A stretch of DNA of 64,000 nt from an uncultured Bradyrhizobium sp. (GCF_936943645.1 NZ_CAKZJO010000054.1:1-64000), one strand, 5' to 3'. Positions 18,092-27,336 are shown, counted from the stretch's first letter. The notes: generated by a model from the letters alone, not told the origin. Numbers and translations: made by a program.

Positions 18092-18427
18092 CCATTGGGT
18101 CTCAGACCAACAAAACCGTTCCAGCACCGCCTTGTAATTTCCAATCAGATTGCCCCGGAAGCCGCACCGCGTGTTCCCTTCGACGGTTGAGGCATCACGT
18201 TGAGGATGAGTTTATTTTGGACCGCATCACCTGCTTCCTTAGGGGCGGCTGGAGCGGGTGAAGTGCTCCAATGGAGCGGGTGATGCGCTCCATCGGGTAC
18301 GGATAACGTATTGAATCTATCAGCGTTATTTGGTCTTTGCACGAAAATAGTTGTCGTCCAATTTCCGGTAGTTGGACAGATTGTTGGACGTTCGTGTTGG
18401 ACGTTTTGACGGCCCTAGCCCGGGGGC
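18092..18427. repeat. repeat-rich intergenic region between convergent genes
   Basis: This 336-base stretch has no gene. Two copies of a 21-base palindromic unit (arms TGGAGC and GCTCCA) lie at 18250-18270 and 18272-18292. Further on, GTTGGAC recurs at 18371-18377, 18383-18389 and 18396-18402, spaced 12-13 bases apart, and GTCCAA at 18356-18361 is an inverted copy. Because both flanking genes end here, promoter function is unlikely. Iterated protein-binding sites of a plasmid or transfer element are possible. Confidence 0.6.
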
Positions 18428-19234
18428 TCAATCGCCTAAAAGCGGAAGCAAAGATGTACGACCACCGGCCACGACCGCACCGTGGATCGCCCAATTGAGA
18501 AGGGAACCACCCGCGAACCCTGCGCCCGCTACTAGCGACGTGATCGACAACCACGCCGGCACAATCATCCGCATTGGATACCGCCAAACCCGGTAATCTT
18601 CGCTGAGAAGTTGCTCGTACGACATCCGGCCATCGAGAAACGCTCTGCTGCCCTTTTGCCACTTTCCCTTGTAGGCATAAGTTCGGGCGATCCGCATGAG
18701 CTTTACAAAGCTCACAGAGATTATGGATACAAACAGCAGCGGGAGGCCGATCGTCGTTCCAAACGAAGCTGCCAGAGCAGGAATTCTGTACAGCAAGCCG
18801 AGCCACGCGACCACAGTGCCCGTGCTGCTCAGCACCACAAAGGCCTCGGCGTTGTATTCCGCGCGCTCGACGGCTTCGATGTAATATTGCTCACGTTTGT
18901 TGATTACATCGAAGATCGCTTTCGAGAAGTCATTAGGTTCCGGCTCCTTCCACTGGGTCGCCTTGGCGGCCTTTTGCTCAGCCTCGCCGAGTTCTTCGCG
19001 ATACTCAGAGGGGGAGCGCGCCAGAACAAATGGATACACGTATCGTCGTGTTGCACCAACCATATGAGGCACAAACAACGCCTCCAAGAACGATCGCCAA
19101 ACGATCTTAAAAACGATGCGCACCTGCCGCCAGGTCCTCCGGAACATCCTTCGTACCAGATTGGTTGTCACGGACATTATTCTCTTACTGATCGGGAATT
19201 CGTTCGGCATGCCGTCGCCCTTAGAAACCATCAT
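18428..19234 (-). CDS. hypothetical membrane protein next to coupling protein
   Basis: A 268-residue protein with a basic N-terminus (about 20-65, many Arg/Lys), a charged central helix (SEYREELGEAEQKAAKATQW), two hydrophobic helices near 140-180 (AEAFVVLSSTGTVVAWLGLLY, TTIGLPLLFVSIISVSFVKLM) and a third near 230-255 (IVPAWLSITSLVAGAGFAGGSLL). It begins 18 bases after the coupling-protein stop, so they probably share a transcript. ATG 19210 (MPNEFP) has a better ribosome site (AAGGG) than ATG 19234. No family is recognised; a membrane partner of the coupling protein is plausible. Confidence 0.7.
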   Translation of the reverse strand: MMVSKGDGMPNEFPISKRIMSVTTNLVRRMFRRTWRQVRIVFKIVWRSFLEALFVPHMVGATRRYVYPFVLARSPSEYREELGEAEQKAAKATQWKEPEPNDFSKAIFDVINKREQYYIEAVERAEYNAEAFVVLSSTGTVVAWLGLLYRIPALAASFGTTIGLPLLFVSIISVSFVKLMRIARTYAYKGKWQKGSRAFLDGRMSYEQLLSEDYRVWRYPMRMIVPAWLSITSLVAGAGFAGGSLLNWAIHGAVVAGGRTSLLPLLGD

Positions 19235-19252
19235 AGAAAATCGATCGCGAGG

Positions 19253-21694
19253 TCAGGGAAGCTTTGCAAGGGTTGCCCCGGTCCCATAGAGCGGCGGCTG
19301 ATAATCTGCCTTCGATACCGTATCGAACGGGCAACCGCCGTTCTCGTAAAAATGCCCAATCATTGCGTCTGTCTGGACTCCAAACGCATAGCCATTTTTG
19401 TGAAGTGCATCGAGCAGGATGTTGAACACTTCATTCCGGTCGCGACGGGTCCAAGAGGCCGAGCGAGCAAAGTAGGGGTCCAATTTCGTCTGGTATTGTT
19501 TGATCGTGGCCATGTCCATCAAAGTTTCGCGAGTGAGACCCGCCTCGCGCGCCCATTGCGCCAGATGCGTCATCATGGCCCGCTCGGAGGCTCCTTCGCC
19601 GACAGCACAATAATTCACCTGATCGCGCATCAACTGGATCATGGCGTCACGAACAGACGGCCCCTTGCCCATCGCCAAGAACATGGTTCGGTTCGGAAGC
19701 GTGGGTCGAACCGGTCTTGCGGGCTGCCATACCGGTGACGGACTAGCGGAAGGGATACCCGAGATTGGCGGTGCGACAGGTCCTGATATTGGCGGTGCAA
19801 CCGGTGGAGCGGGTGTCGTGTCACCGGAGATCGGCGGCGCGACAGGCGCGGGCCGGATCTCCGGAAAAATAGGGTTGATCTGCCGCGGCGGTGGCGCTGG
19901 GGCAAACCACGACGACCATGCCCACCAAGCCGCCCCTAGGACGCCAATCCCGACCAGCACTCGATAGATAATGTCGAGGCGAAGCGCTGCCCGGGCCGCC
20001 GGTTGAGAAGCAACAGCCGGCGACGTCGACGGCAGGGCTTGACCAGCTTCGTATGGATCAGGCGTGATGAGTTCAGCCGACCAATTCAGGAATTTCCCTC
20101 TCTCGGCATCACTTCGAGGCCTTCGCCCAACAGTTTCGAGAACTTCGTTGAGCGTGAATTTCGGTAAGTGTACGAATGCTTCCCAATACGCAGGCCGCCA
20201 CGAGGAGATAGCGTGAAGGCCGCGAAAGAAGAGCAACTGGCTGTTGGGCGCGAAGCGCCGGACCTCGTCGGCCGTAAGCAATTTGCGCTCAGTTTTACCA
20301 AACGTTGTAGTGCGCGAGTCGCCGAAAGTCTCAGTGTGGGTACCGCCCTGGGTTCTTGTGAACCCCTTCGTGGAGGAACTAGGACCCGGGCCAGTTGGTG
20401 CTGATGAACCTTTCGACCACGTATTGCCGACGTTATCGGCAAAGCTTTGCCCGTTATTTTCTGACACACCGTCCGATATCGTTTCCACGGTCGCACTGCC
20501 TGACATGGCCGAGACGTACTCGGCCGTAAACATGTCACTGACGGCGAAGAAGCGCTGGAATGAGTTGTTGATAAACGATTCCCAGCCCTGATTATAAACG
20601 CGGGCAAGCTGGCTGAAATCCTGGACCGCTAGGGTGTATTTGACGTCGTAGCCGCGCGATACGGCGATGTCGTTGAGAACGAACGTCATCTCGCCAAGAT
20701 TGGCAAACTCGTCGATCACGATATGGCGCCACCGTCTGGCGCCGCCACGCGCAGTATTTGGGCGATAGCGTCTGAAACTTTTTGCGAATGCGGTCACACA
20801 GAGGCGCAGCCAAAAGCGGTGCGTCATGAAAAAGTCCGGCGGAATAACAACGAAATACTTGTTTCCGCCGAGCGCGGCTTCACGCATGTCGAGGCTCTTC
20901 CCGCGGAGCACTTTGGCCATCTGCGGGCTATCGATCCATGCCGTGTCGCGTTCAACACTGCTGATGATTCCGGACTGCTCGCGCTCTTCGCGGTTCAGAA
21001 TGGCGCGGAAGCCGCGCTTGATGGCGCCGCCCGCCAATTCGCTTTCCATGGAGCCGAAGAGGAGCTCGGCCAGCGTTTCCTGCTTTTTGCCTTTGTATGC
21101 CTTCGGCATTTCAAAGGGCAAGGTCACGATCTCGCGAACGCGGATCAGATCGCGCCGTGATGCTTCCCGGGGATCGAGCGCAACAAACAAGAGGACGGCA
21201 GTCAGATAGTTTCGTGCGGCGTTGTCCCAATGCTGATTGTCGGCCCCGGACGAAAGCACCATGGCGTCAGCCAGTGCGCGGGCATCGTCAACATAGTTGG
21301 GGTTATCCGCTGTAATCAGATCGAGAAAGTTGAGCGACGCGGTATTGCCAGTCCCGACTTCATCCCAAGGATCGAGCAGAAATACCTTTTGCTTCGATGC
21401 AAATGCCGGCTGGAGCACTGGACCAATCGCTTGCGCGATCTCGCCCTTGGGATCGATGACGACGATGGAGCTCTCGGGATCGCTCGCTATCAAAAATGGC
21501 GCGATCGCCGTGGTGAACTTGCCTCCGCCCGTACCCGCGACGATCAACTGGTGGAGGTCGCCATTGTACCGGATGGGCTCGAAGTTGTGCTTATTCTCCC
21601 ACCACAGTCCGACATACATTCCGGAATCTGAAAAGAGGCCAGCGTCGTTGGCCTCCGACCGGGTCGCCCACCGGGCGGTCCCATGCACCGACAT
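19253..21694 (-). CDS. type IV secretion coupling protein (VirD4/TraG-like), atypical
   Basis: DNA-transfer ATPase that hands relaxosome DNA to a secretion channel. The 813-residue product has Walker A GTGGGKFT at 54-61, the following VVIDPKGE at 78-85, and a Walker B-like HIVIDEFANLGEM. Unlike VirD4/TraG it has no N-terminal membrane helices. Instead a single hydrophobic helix (about 575-597; IYRVLVGIGVLGAAWWAW) lies after the ATPase core, followed by a Pro-rich linker with three VAPPISG repeats (about 616-643) and a C-terminal domain of about 150 residues. It is divergent from the MOBQ-type relaxase. Confidence 0.85.
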   Translation of the reverse strand: MSVHGTARWATRSEANDAGLFSDSGMYVGLWWENKHNFEPIRYNGDLHQLIVAGTGGGKFTTAIAPFLIASDPESSIVVIDPKGEIAQAIGPVLQPAFASKQKVFLLDPWDEVGTGNTASLNFLDLITADNPNYVDDARALADAMVLSSGADNQHWDNAARNYLTAVLLFVALDPREASRRDLIRVREIVTLPFEMPKAYKGKKQETLAELLFGSMESELAGGAIKRGFRAILNREEREQSGIISSVERDTAWIDSPQMAKVLRGKSLDMREAALGGNKYFVVIPPDFFMTHRFWLRLCVTAFAKSFRRYRPNTARGGARRWRHIVIDEFANLGEMTFVLNDIAVSRGYDVKYTLAVQDFSQLARVYNQGWESFINNSFQRFFAVSDMFTAEYVSAMSGSATVETISDGVSENNGQSFADNVGNTWSKGSSAPTGPGPSSSTKGFTRTQGGTHTETFGDSRTTTFGKTERKLLTADEVRRFAPNSQLLFFRGLHAISSWRPAYWEAFVHLPKFTLNEVLETVGRRPRSDAERGKFLNWSAELITPDPYEAGQALPSTSPAVASQPAARAALRLDIIYRVLVGIGVLGAAWWAWSSWFAPAPPPRQINPIFPEIRPAPVAPPISGDTTPAPPVAPPISGPVAPPISGIPSASPSPVWQPARPVRPTLPNRTMFLAMGKGPSVRDAMIQLMRDQVNYCAVGEGASERAMMTHLAQWAREAGLTRETLMDMATIKQYQTKLDPYFARSASWTRRDRNEVFNILLDALHKNGYAFGVQTDAMIGHFYENGGCPFDTVSKADYQPPLYGTGATLAKLP

Positions 21695-21860
21695 GCCTGA
21701 TCAACGCCGCCTGCGGCGTCTCCCCCATTGCCCTGGGGCGTAGATTGGCAGCACGGCAACTGCATCGCTATAGAAATTTGCAGCCGGCGGTTGCGCCGCA
21801 CAGCACGCCGTGAAAGACTGCCGCACATATTTTGGATGGTGATTTTCTGGAGCCGCCGAG
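21695..21860. promoter_or_regulatory. divergent promoter region, possible transfer origin
   Basis: The 166-base gap between the divergent coupling-protein and relaxase genes must hold both promoters. It contains short inverted repeats such as CGCCGCCTGCGGCG near 21707-21720. MOBQ-type transfer origins usually lie next to the relaxase gene, so this is one place for an oriT. No canonical nick sequence could be identified by eye. Confidence 0.35.
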
Positions 21861-23144
21861 GTGGCGATCTTCAGCCTCAATCATAGTTTTATCGGCCGCA
21901 GCACCCATCCTGCGGGCGCCGCCAGCCTTTACGCGCGCTACGCCACTGGCCAGGACCGCTGCACCGAGATTATCAGCCAGCGCATGCCGGACGAGCGCGC
22001 CAGCATGATGAAGTGGCTGGACCAGCAGGAGCAAGGCGACCGAAAGAACGCTCGCGTGATCGATAAGGTCGTGGTGGCCCTGCCCCTGGAACTGTCCCAC
22101 GACGAAAACCTCAGTCTTCTCCAGAACTTCTGCGAAAGAATGACAGAAGGCCGGGCCTCATGGGCGGCGGCTATCCACGACGGTCCCAAGGATCACGATA
22201 ACCCGCACGCTCACATTATCTTCCGGGACCGCGACCCGGAAACCGGCAAGCGGGTCATGCTGACCACCGAGCGTGGCAGTACCGAACGCTTCCGGGAGGG
22301 TTGGGAGCAGGAAGCGAACATTTCACTTGAACGGGCCGGCCATGACGTCCGGATCGACCGGCGAAGCCTGGCCGGCCAAGGCATCGATCGCGAACCAGAG
22401 CTTCATGTGGGCGCGGGAGCCGGTAAGCTCGCCGAAAAAAGCCACGAGTTCCACAGCAATCAGAAGGAAGTTACCCGGATTATCGACGGGCGACGGGAAA
22501 CCGTCACCGTCAACTATCCGGCTATCGATCAGGGATTGACCCGTTTCGAGGCTAACGAGGCGCGTAAGGCGCGCAACGAAGAGCGTGAACTTTACGAGCG
22601 CAATATGGGCCCCGAGAATCTGCCCTATGGCGATCCGTACCAAGAGCGGCAGGCTAAGCTCGATGCCATCCACCAAAACGACCTGAAGCTTGAGTACCTC
22701 TATCAGATGATGGTGTCCGATGACGCCGACATCTCCCCGTTGGCGACCGACGCGCTCTTCGAAACGGCGTTGGAGCACTACCGAGAACATCATCAATTCC
22801 GGGAATGGGATACGGAAGTCTCACGCGGTAGCGAAATTGGATTGCCCGGACGAGGCGAGAAAGGGCCTCGCCGCGATGGCTTCGATCTGATGGGCGGCGG
22901 AGGACTGAAGATATTGGGCCGTATCTCAGAGTCCCTTGAGACGCTGATTGACGGACCCAATCACCGGAAGAAAGGCGAGGAACGCGAAATGGCGGAAGAA
23001 CGGAAGATCGATCCTGTTAGACACGTCGAGCAGCAGCAGCGGCGCGAGGAAATGGAGCAGGCTCAGGCGCGCAAAGCCGAAATGGAAGCATACTTGCAGC
23101 AGCGGGCCGAGGCCCGAGGAATGGATCGTGGACGTGGCCGCTAA
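21861..23144 (+). CDS. MobA/MobL-type relaxase (MOBQ)
   Basis: Nicks the transfer origin and stays bound to the 5' end during conjugation. The 427-residue product starts with GTG: MAIFSLNHSFIGRSTH, with the catalytic Tyr candidate at Tyr24 or Tyr27 (SLYARYATG), a strand KVVVALPLELSHDENL, and the metal-binding motif HDGPKDHDNPHAHIIF at about 106-121. This order matches MobA/MobL relaxases. The C-terminal half is charged and helical without a helicase domain. It is divergent from the coupling-protein gene. Confidence 0.85.
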   Translation: MAIFSLNHSFIGRSTHPAGAASLYARYATGQDRCTEIISQRMPDERASMMKWLDQQEQGDRKNARVIDKVVVALPLELSHDENLSLLQNFCERMTEGRASWAAAIHDGPKDHDNPHAHIIFRDRDPETGKRVMLTTERGSTERFREGWEQEANISLERAGHDVRIDRRSLAGQGIDREPELHVGAGAGKLAEKSHEFHSNQKEVTRIIDGRRETVTVNYPAIDQGLTRFEANEARKARNEERELYERNMGPENLPYGDPYQERQAKLDAIHQNDLKLEYLYQMMVSDDADISPLATDALFETALEHYREHHQFREWDTEVSRGSEIGLPGRGEKGPRRDGFDLMGGGGLKILGRISESLETLIDGPNHRKKGEEREMAEERKIDPVRHVEQQQRREEMEQAQARKAEMEAYLQQRAEARGMDRGRGR

Positions 23145-23219
23145 AAATTCTTGGAAGCAAGCGCCTGAAGGCGGCGTGACCAAATCTTTGATAGCTTGAA
23201 AATGTAACAGGCAAGCCAT

Positions 23220-23263
23220 GCGCTGTCTGACGGACAGCGCGCTTGGCAAGGGGCTGGCGCCCC
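23220..23263. promoter_or_regulatory. paired hairpins, candidate oriT for second relaxase
   Basis: An 8-bp stem GCGCTGTC / GACAGCGC (23220-23227, 23233-23240; loop TGACG) is followed by GGGGC / GCCCC (23250-23254, 23259-23263; loop TGGC). Both lie just upstream of the MobC-like and MOBP relaxase genes, which is where such systems often keep their transfer origin. They could also be an mRNA structure or a terminator for the first relaxase gene. Confidence 0.45.
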
Positions 23264-23290
23264 GTTGCATCCCCTTTGACGGTCCATCGC

Positions 23291-23665
23291 ATGCTTCATG
23301 CGAACACTACGAGCCGCCGGTTTCGCATCACGTTTCGCCTCTCGGCGATTGAGGATCGTGCGGTGCGCGACGCCGCCGATCGCGCCGGTCTCGAAGTATC
23401 GAGCTACGTGCGCGCCACGGTTCTTGACTCCAAGCCGTTACGTTCGGCACGCAAGCCTTCGGTTGAAACCGCCCTCCTCGTGAAGGTTCTCGACCGTCTT
23501 GGCAAAATTGCCTCAACCATACGCGCTCTTTCTCTGATCTTCTCTGCCCAGTCCGGGCAAGCCATGCCCGTCGTTGAACGAGATTTGTCTCGCAGCTTAG
23601 TCGAGTTGCGCAAGTTACGGCCGGAGCTACTCGCGGCGCTTGGCAAGCGCCCTCCTGCCACGTGA
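23291..23665 (+). CDS. MobC-like relaxosome accessory protein
   Basis: A 124-residue basic protein with a ribbon-helix-helix-like N-terminus (RRFRITFRLSAIEDRAVRDAADRAGLEVSSYVR) as in MobC and other plasmid mobilization proteins that bind near oriT and help the relaxase. The C-half is helical (ALLVKVLDRLGKIASTIRAL). The ATG at 23291 opens directly into the domain. Its stop overlaps the GTG start of the MOBP relaxase by four bases, showing tight coupling. Confidence 0.75.
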   Translation: MLHANTTSRRFRITFRLSAIEDRAVRDAADRAGLEVSSYVRATVLDSKPLRSARKPSVETALLVKVLDRLGKIASTIRALSLIFSAQSGQAMPVVERDLSRSLVELRKLRPELLAALGKRPPAT

Positions 23666-24918
23666 TTATCAAGGGCCAGGCGCGGGGACGAGCCGCCCAA
23701 CTTGCAGCGCACCTCCTTGCCGCCGACGAAAACGAGCGTATTCGCCTGTTTGACGTGCGGGGCACCCTCGCGCGGGACGTCAAAGGCGCACTTGTCGAAA
23801 TGGAGGTGCGCGGATTGGCCGCCAAGACAAAACGGCCGCTCTACCATGCATCCATCAGCCCCGAAGCCAGCCGCCCGCTCGATGACCGGCAGATCAGGCA
23901 TGCCGTCGACACCCTCGAAGAAAAGCTGGGATTGCGAGGTCAAACACGCCTCGTGGTTACGCATCGCAAGAAAGGTCGCGACCACGTTCACGTCGTCTGG
24001 TCGCGGATTGATTCAGAATCCGGGACAGCGATTGCGTATTCGTGGAATTACCGGCTGCACGAGAGCGCCGCACGCGAGCTGGAAGCGGCATTCGGCCACC
24101 GGCGCATACCCGGTTCTCGCGAGAAGCGGGTGGAGCGGCGCAGACGCAGATCCGAAGCCGGTTACGAGCTCCGCCAGCAGGCACGTTCTGGTGTGGCACC
24201 CTCGGCAGTAACGTTCGAAGTGACCGCGCTCTGGAGTGGGTCGAGCAACGGTGCGGTCTTCAAACGGAAGCTGGAAGAAGCAGGCTACACGCTCGCCCGC
24301 GGCGACAGGCGGGTTTTTGTCATCATCGATCGCGCCGGCAATGTGCATTCTCTTGCACGGCGTATTCAAGGTGGGAGCACGGCCGCGCTCCGGAAGCGGA
24401 TGGCCGACGTCCCGTTGAGCGATCTTCCCTCGGTTTCCGCTGTACGCGAAGATCAGCGCGAGCGACGCGTAGTGGGGGACAGAAAGCATAAATTCGCCCT
24501 CGCCTCCCGTGAGACCACGCAACGGAGGATCGGCAAGCGGACAACGTCTGATCGAGCGCATCGATACTTCCGACCGAATATGGAAGGCATGATTTCCGTC
24601 AAAACCGATGGCTTCGTTCAGACACCGGCCCGGCGGCGTTGGTCCGGCACACCGCTGTCCATCATCGTCTACCGTTCCGCTCGCGCGGCACTATTCGCCG
24701 ACTTCGCAACCAGATTGGCCGCGGCGCGGCGTTTTCTCCGAGGGGATCAACTCATTGCCGCCATCGTTGCTCTACAGGCAGAACGCAACGTTGCGCTCGA
24801 CCGCCTCCAGGAGCTCCAGCCTTGGCGGAAGAAGCGGGAAGGCACCGCGAGGCAGCCGCGGCGCCTACGCCGGCTCACCGCCTACCGCATACGCAGGAAA
24901 CCATTCGGCTTAAAATAG
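23662..24918 (+). CDS. MOBP-type relaxase (VirD2/MobA-like)
   Basis: Second relaxase of the region, 418 residues, GTG start coupled to the mobC-like stop. Signature elements are YHASISPEASRPL at about 61-73 and the metal-binding histidines in HRKKGRDHVHVVWSRID at 101-117 (His101, His108, His110). The catalytic Tyr is expected near the N-terminus but no candidate is found before Tyr61, so activity needs checking. The C-terminal half is very Arg-rich. It differs in family from the MOBQ relaxase 500 bases upstream. Confidence 0.8.
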   Translation: MIIKGQARGRAAQLAAHLLAADENERIRLFDVRGTLARDVKGALVEMEVRGLAAKTKRPLYHASISPEASRPLDDRQIRHAVDTLEEKLGLRGQTRLVVTHRKKGRDHVHVVWSRIDSESGTAIAYSWNYRLHESAARELEAAFGHRRIPGSREKRVERRRRRSEAGYELRQQARSGVAPSAVTFEVTALWSGSSNGAVFKRKLEEAGYTLARGDRRVFVIIDRAGNVHSLARRIQGGSTAALRKRMADVPLSDLPSVSAVREDQRERRVVGDRKHKFALASRETTQRRIGKRTTSDRAHRYFRPNMEGMISVKTDGFVQTPARRRWSGTPLSIIVYRSARAALFADFATRLAAARRFLRGDQLIAAIVALQAERNVALDRLQELQPWRKKREGTARQPRRLRRLTAYRIRRKPFGLK

Positions 24919-25062
24919 CCCGCGGCCAAAATCGTTTCATTTCAATGCGATCGCCGTAAATTAAGGGTTTTTCAGCGCCATTTTCGTAGTCTGAGGCTTA
25001 TTTCCCCGCCTTATCCGCGGGCAAAGACATATGCGCAAAACGAATTTTTTGGACGGGTTTTT

Positions 25063-25644
25063 ATGACGTTTGAAGCATCGCCATTTCGCGAAGCGGCCGC
25101 GGCTGGAGACAGCGCGAGTGTTGCGCGCTTTCCGACCGAGGACGATCTCAACTCCGCGGCGGCCATACTCCTACCCGCAGTCGAAAGCTTCGCCCTCGCA
25201 AAGAACGTTCCTGCCAACGAGCAAGAAATCATTTCCGTTGCGCTGCACGTCGTGAAGGTCTCGTCACCAAGTGACCGCCGCGCGATCTTGCGTATGGATC
25301 AAGCGATTGTTCACGATATCCAGGACAGCATCAGTCACTTCCTCGATATCATCTGCCTCGCAAAGTTCATCGATCGCATCCTCTCCTTGATGGGACGTAG
25401 GCAACCCGATCTGGAGGGACCGATCGCGGTGGCTTCCCGGATGCTTCAGGACACCTCAGCCAACGACCGCACGCCGTCGATGATGGTTTGGCCAGACATG
25501 GACACGATGGTCCGGGACTACGCACTTCAGGCCGCAGCGGCTGATCGGCAAACTTATCCAATCGCCCTGCCCGAGGATGCGATACGCCGCGTGCTTTTGA
25601 AGCTTCCAGTCCGTTTCGCGCAGGAGGCCGCCGATGGCCGATAG
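25063..25644 (+). CDS. hypothetical protein, first of a two-gene cargo unit
   Basis: A 193-residue soluble, mainly helical protein with no recognised family. It has an acidic N-terminus and a hydrophobic segment DSISHFLDIICLAKFIDRILSL near 88-109 that is probably a buried helix rather than a membrane span. It overlaps the next gene by 11 bases and lies 144 bases after the MOBP relaxase, so it may belong to the transfer module as an accessory or entry-phase gene. Confidence 0.65.
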   Translation: MTFEASPFREAAAAGDSASVARFPTEDDLNSAAAILLPAVESFALAKNVPANEQEIISVALHVVKVSSPSDRRAILRMDQAIVHDIQDSISHFLDIICLAKFIDRILSLMGRRQPDLEGPIAVASRMLQDTSANDRTPSMMVWPDMDTMVRDYALQAAAADRQTYPIALPEDAIRRVLLKLPVRFAQEAADGR

Positions 25645-26860
25645 CCCACTTGAAACAGGTAATCGCACGCCGATGAACCGAGCGACATCGGGACGTACCA
25701 CCGAGCGCGCCCCGGTCACGGAAAGTGAAGACGCTATCCGCAATCTCAAAGCATCGGAATCCGTGATGGCGGCATTCTTGGCCGAACGCGTCCCAACGCC
25801 GCCTGCTGAAGTCGCAGCTCTCATCACGAACCAAGTCAAGAGCGCCATCAAGGCTCTTCCCTTGAGCCAGGTTGCGAACATGACTCCGGGCAGCGGCGTT
25901 CTCGCGACAGCGGCGTCGGCTGGTGTGGAACAGTATCTCGGCATGCTCACGCCAGCGCAACGCGAGGCAGCAAAGGTCGGCGTCAATCCGCTTGATCCGG
26001 TGGCGATGCTGAAATCCAACGCCGCCCTCAACCAGATTGGTGGCGCGGGCGGCTTCTCGCGCAGCGCGGAAGGATCGAGCGCCCGCTATGACGGAATTGG
26101 GTCGAGCGGTGACTGGAGTTCACCTGCCGGTCAGGCGCAGATGCGTGAATTAGCGATCAAGAGCGGCATTGGTTGGGCCGCCAACAATCCAGACTTGTTA
26201 CGCCTTGGCCCTGCCGCTATCCAGACGTTGGCGCAGTCACACCTGAAAGAAGAGAATTACAAGGTCTTGAAGAACCGGCTTGAATTCAGCGACAGGGATG
26301 TCGTTGCGGGCGCGCGTTACTCAAACCGGCATCACCTCGACTACAATGAGATCACCACATCGACCGATAAGGCAGTCGATGGTCTTCCGTCCGAGGAAAA
26401 GAAAGATCTGGTGGGCGGCGTTAAGAAGCTTTTCCATTGCAAGCCAGAGGAAGAGGCGCAGTGCAAGACGGAACTTAACTCGAAGGTCGAACGTCTCAAG
26501 ACGAAACATCCTGATAAGGCGCAACAATTCGAGCAACTACAACAGTCGCTTGGGACGAGGAAGGAAGCGGAACTCAAGGAGAGGTTAAAGACCGGTGCGA
26601 AAGATGTGCGCGCAGATGCCAAGGATGAGAACGCTGACAAGAAAGTAGAGAAAGTCGAGGTCATAACGGCTTCCACTCAAAACGATATGGACGACTTCAG
26701 CGGTGTGCCGCGCACGGCCCAGGCCAGCGAGCCTAAAAAGGACGAAAAGTCACCCGTCCGGAATGCGGAAGCGAAGAGCGAAAAGAAGCCGGACGACAAG
26801 TCGAAGCCTGCGCAACCAACATCAGCGAAAAAGCAATCTGCTCCGACGATGAATGGCTAA
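25634..26860 (+). CDS. hypothetical protein with lysine-rich C-terminal tail
   Basis: A 408-residue soluble protein. The N-half (about 30-210) is Ala/Gly-rich and helical (VMAAFLAERVPTPPAEVAALI, AIKSGIGWAANNPDLL). From about 260 to the end it is strongly charged and low-complexity, with repeated Lys-Glu-Asp segments (GAKDVRADAKDENADKK, KKDEKSP) that are probably disordered. Only two Cys, in FHCKPEEEAQCK. The start overlaps the upstream gene by 11 bases. A DNA- or membrane-binding tail is possible; no family is recognised. Confidence 0.65.
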   Translation: MADSPLETGNRTPMNRATSGRTTERAPVTESEDAIRNLKASESVMAAFLAERVPTPPAEVAALITNQVKSAIKALPLSQVANMTPGSGVLATAASAGVEQYLGMLTPAQREAAKVGVNPLDPVAMLKSNAALNQIGGAGGFSRSAEGSSARYDGIGSSGDWSSPAGQAQMRELAIKSGIGWAANNPDLLRLGPAAIQTLAQSHLKEENYKVLKNRLEFSDRDVVAGARYSNRHHLDYNEITTSTDKAVDGLPSEEKKDLVGGVKKLFHCKPEEEAQCKTELNSKVERLKTKHPDKAQQFEQLQQSLGTRKEAELKERLKTGAKDVRADAKDENADKKVEKVEVITASTQNDMDDFSGVPRTAQASEPKKDEKSPVRNAEAKSEKKPDDKSKPAQPTSAKKQSAPTMNG

Positions 26861-26874
26861 TCGCTGGAGCTAGT

Positions 26875-27336
26875 CTAGCGAACAACGGGTTGCGCATTGG
26901 CCGCGCGGCGGTCAAACCCAAATTTGTTCGCCGCAGCGCATGCATTTTCAATTGTAATCCGGCCACCGACTGAAGCCAGAACGTCTTCTTTGGTGAAGGA
27001 CTTCTCTGCGACGCCCTTCTTCACGAACTCGAAGCAGGCTTTGGCGGCGTCAACCTTGGCTAACTGCTTGTCCGCTTCGGCGGCGCGCGCATCGGCAGCA
27101 GCAGCACGGGCATCAGCAGCAATTCCGCGCTCTTTCAAAACTTGAGTACGGCGTTCAGATTCCCTGATCTCGCATTTGATGGCTCCCGAGGCGCTCGAAA
27201 TGTTCTCGCAGGCAGGAGAGCCTTGGACGTTCGAAGCTTGCTGGGCGGCTGCAGGGAATGCCGCAGCAGCGGCAATCACCGCGCCGGTCGTCAGCGCGAT
27301 CGCAGATTTTTTGAATGATGAAGGCCGGTACATCAT
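26875..27336 (-). CDS. secreted hypothetical protein with Ala-rich coiled coil
   Basis: A 153-residue exported protein. The signal peptide includes SAIALTTGAVIAAAAAFPAAAQQ, with likely cleavage after AAA near 33. The mature protein has a Cys pair (PACENISSASGAIKCEI), an alanine-rich helix (AADARAAAADARAAEADKQ) with a heptad-like pattern, and a third Cys in AKACFEFV. The ATG at 27336 was chosen for AGGTG upstream. It is convergent with the lysine-rich protein gene, 14 bases apart. Function unknown. Confidence 0.65.
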   Translation of the reverse strand: MMYRPSSFKKSAIALTTGAVIAAAAAFPAAAQQASNVQGSPACENISSASGAIKCEIRESERRTQVLKERGIAADARAAAADARAAEADKQLAKVDAAKACFEFVKKGVAEKSFTKEDVLASVGGRITIENACAAANKFGFDRRAANAQPVVR

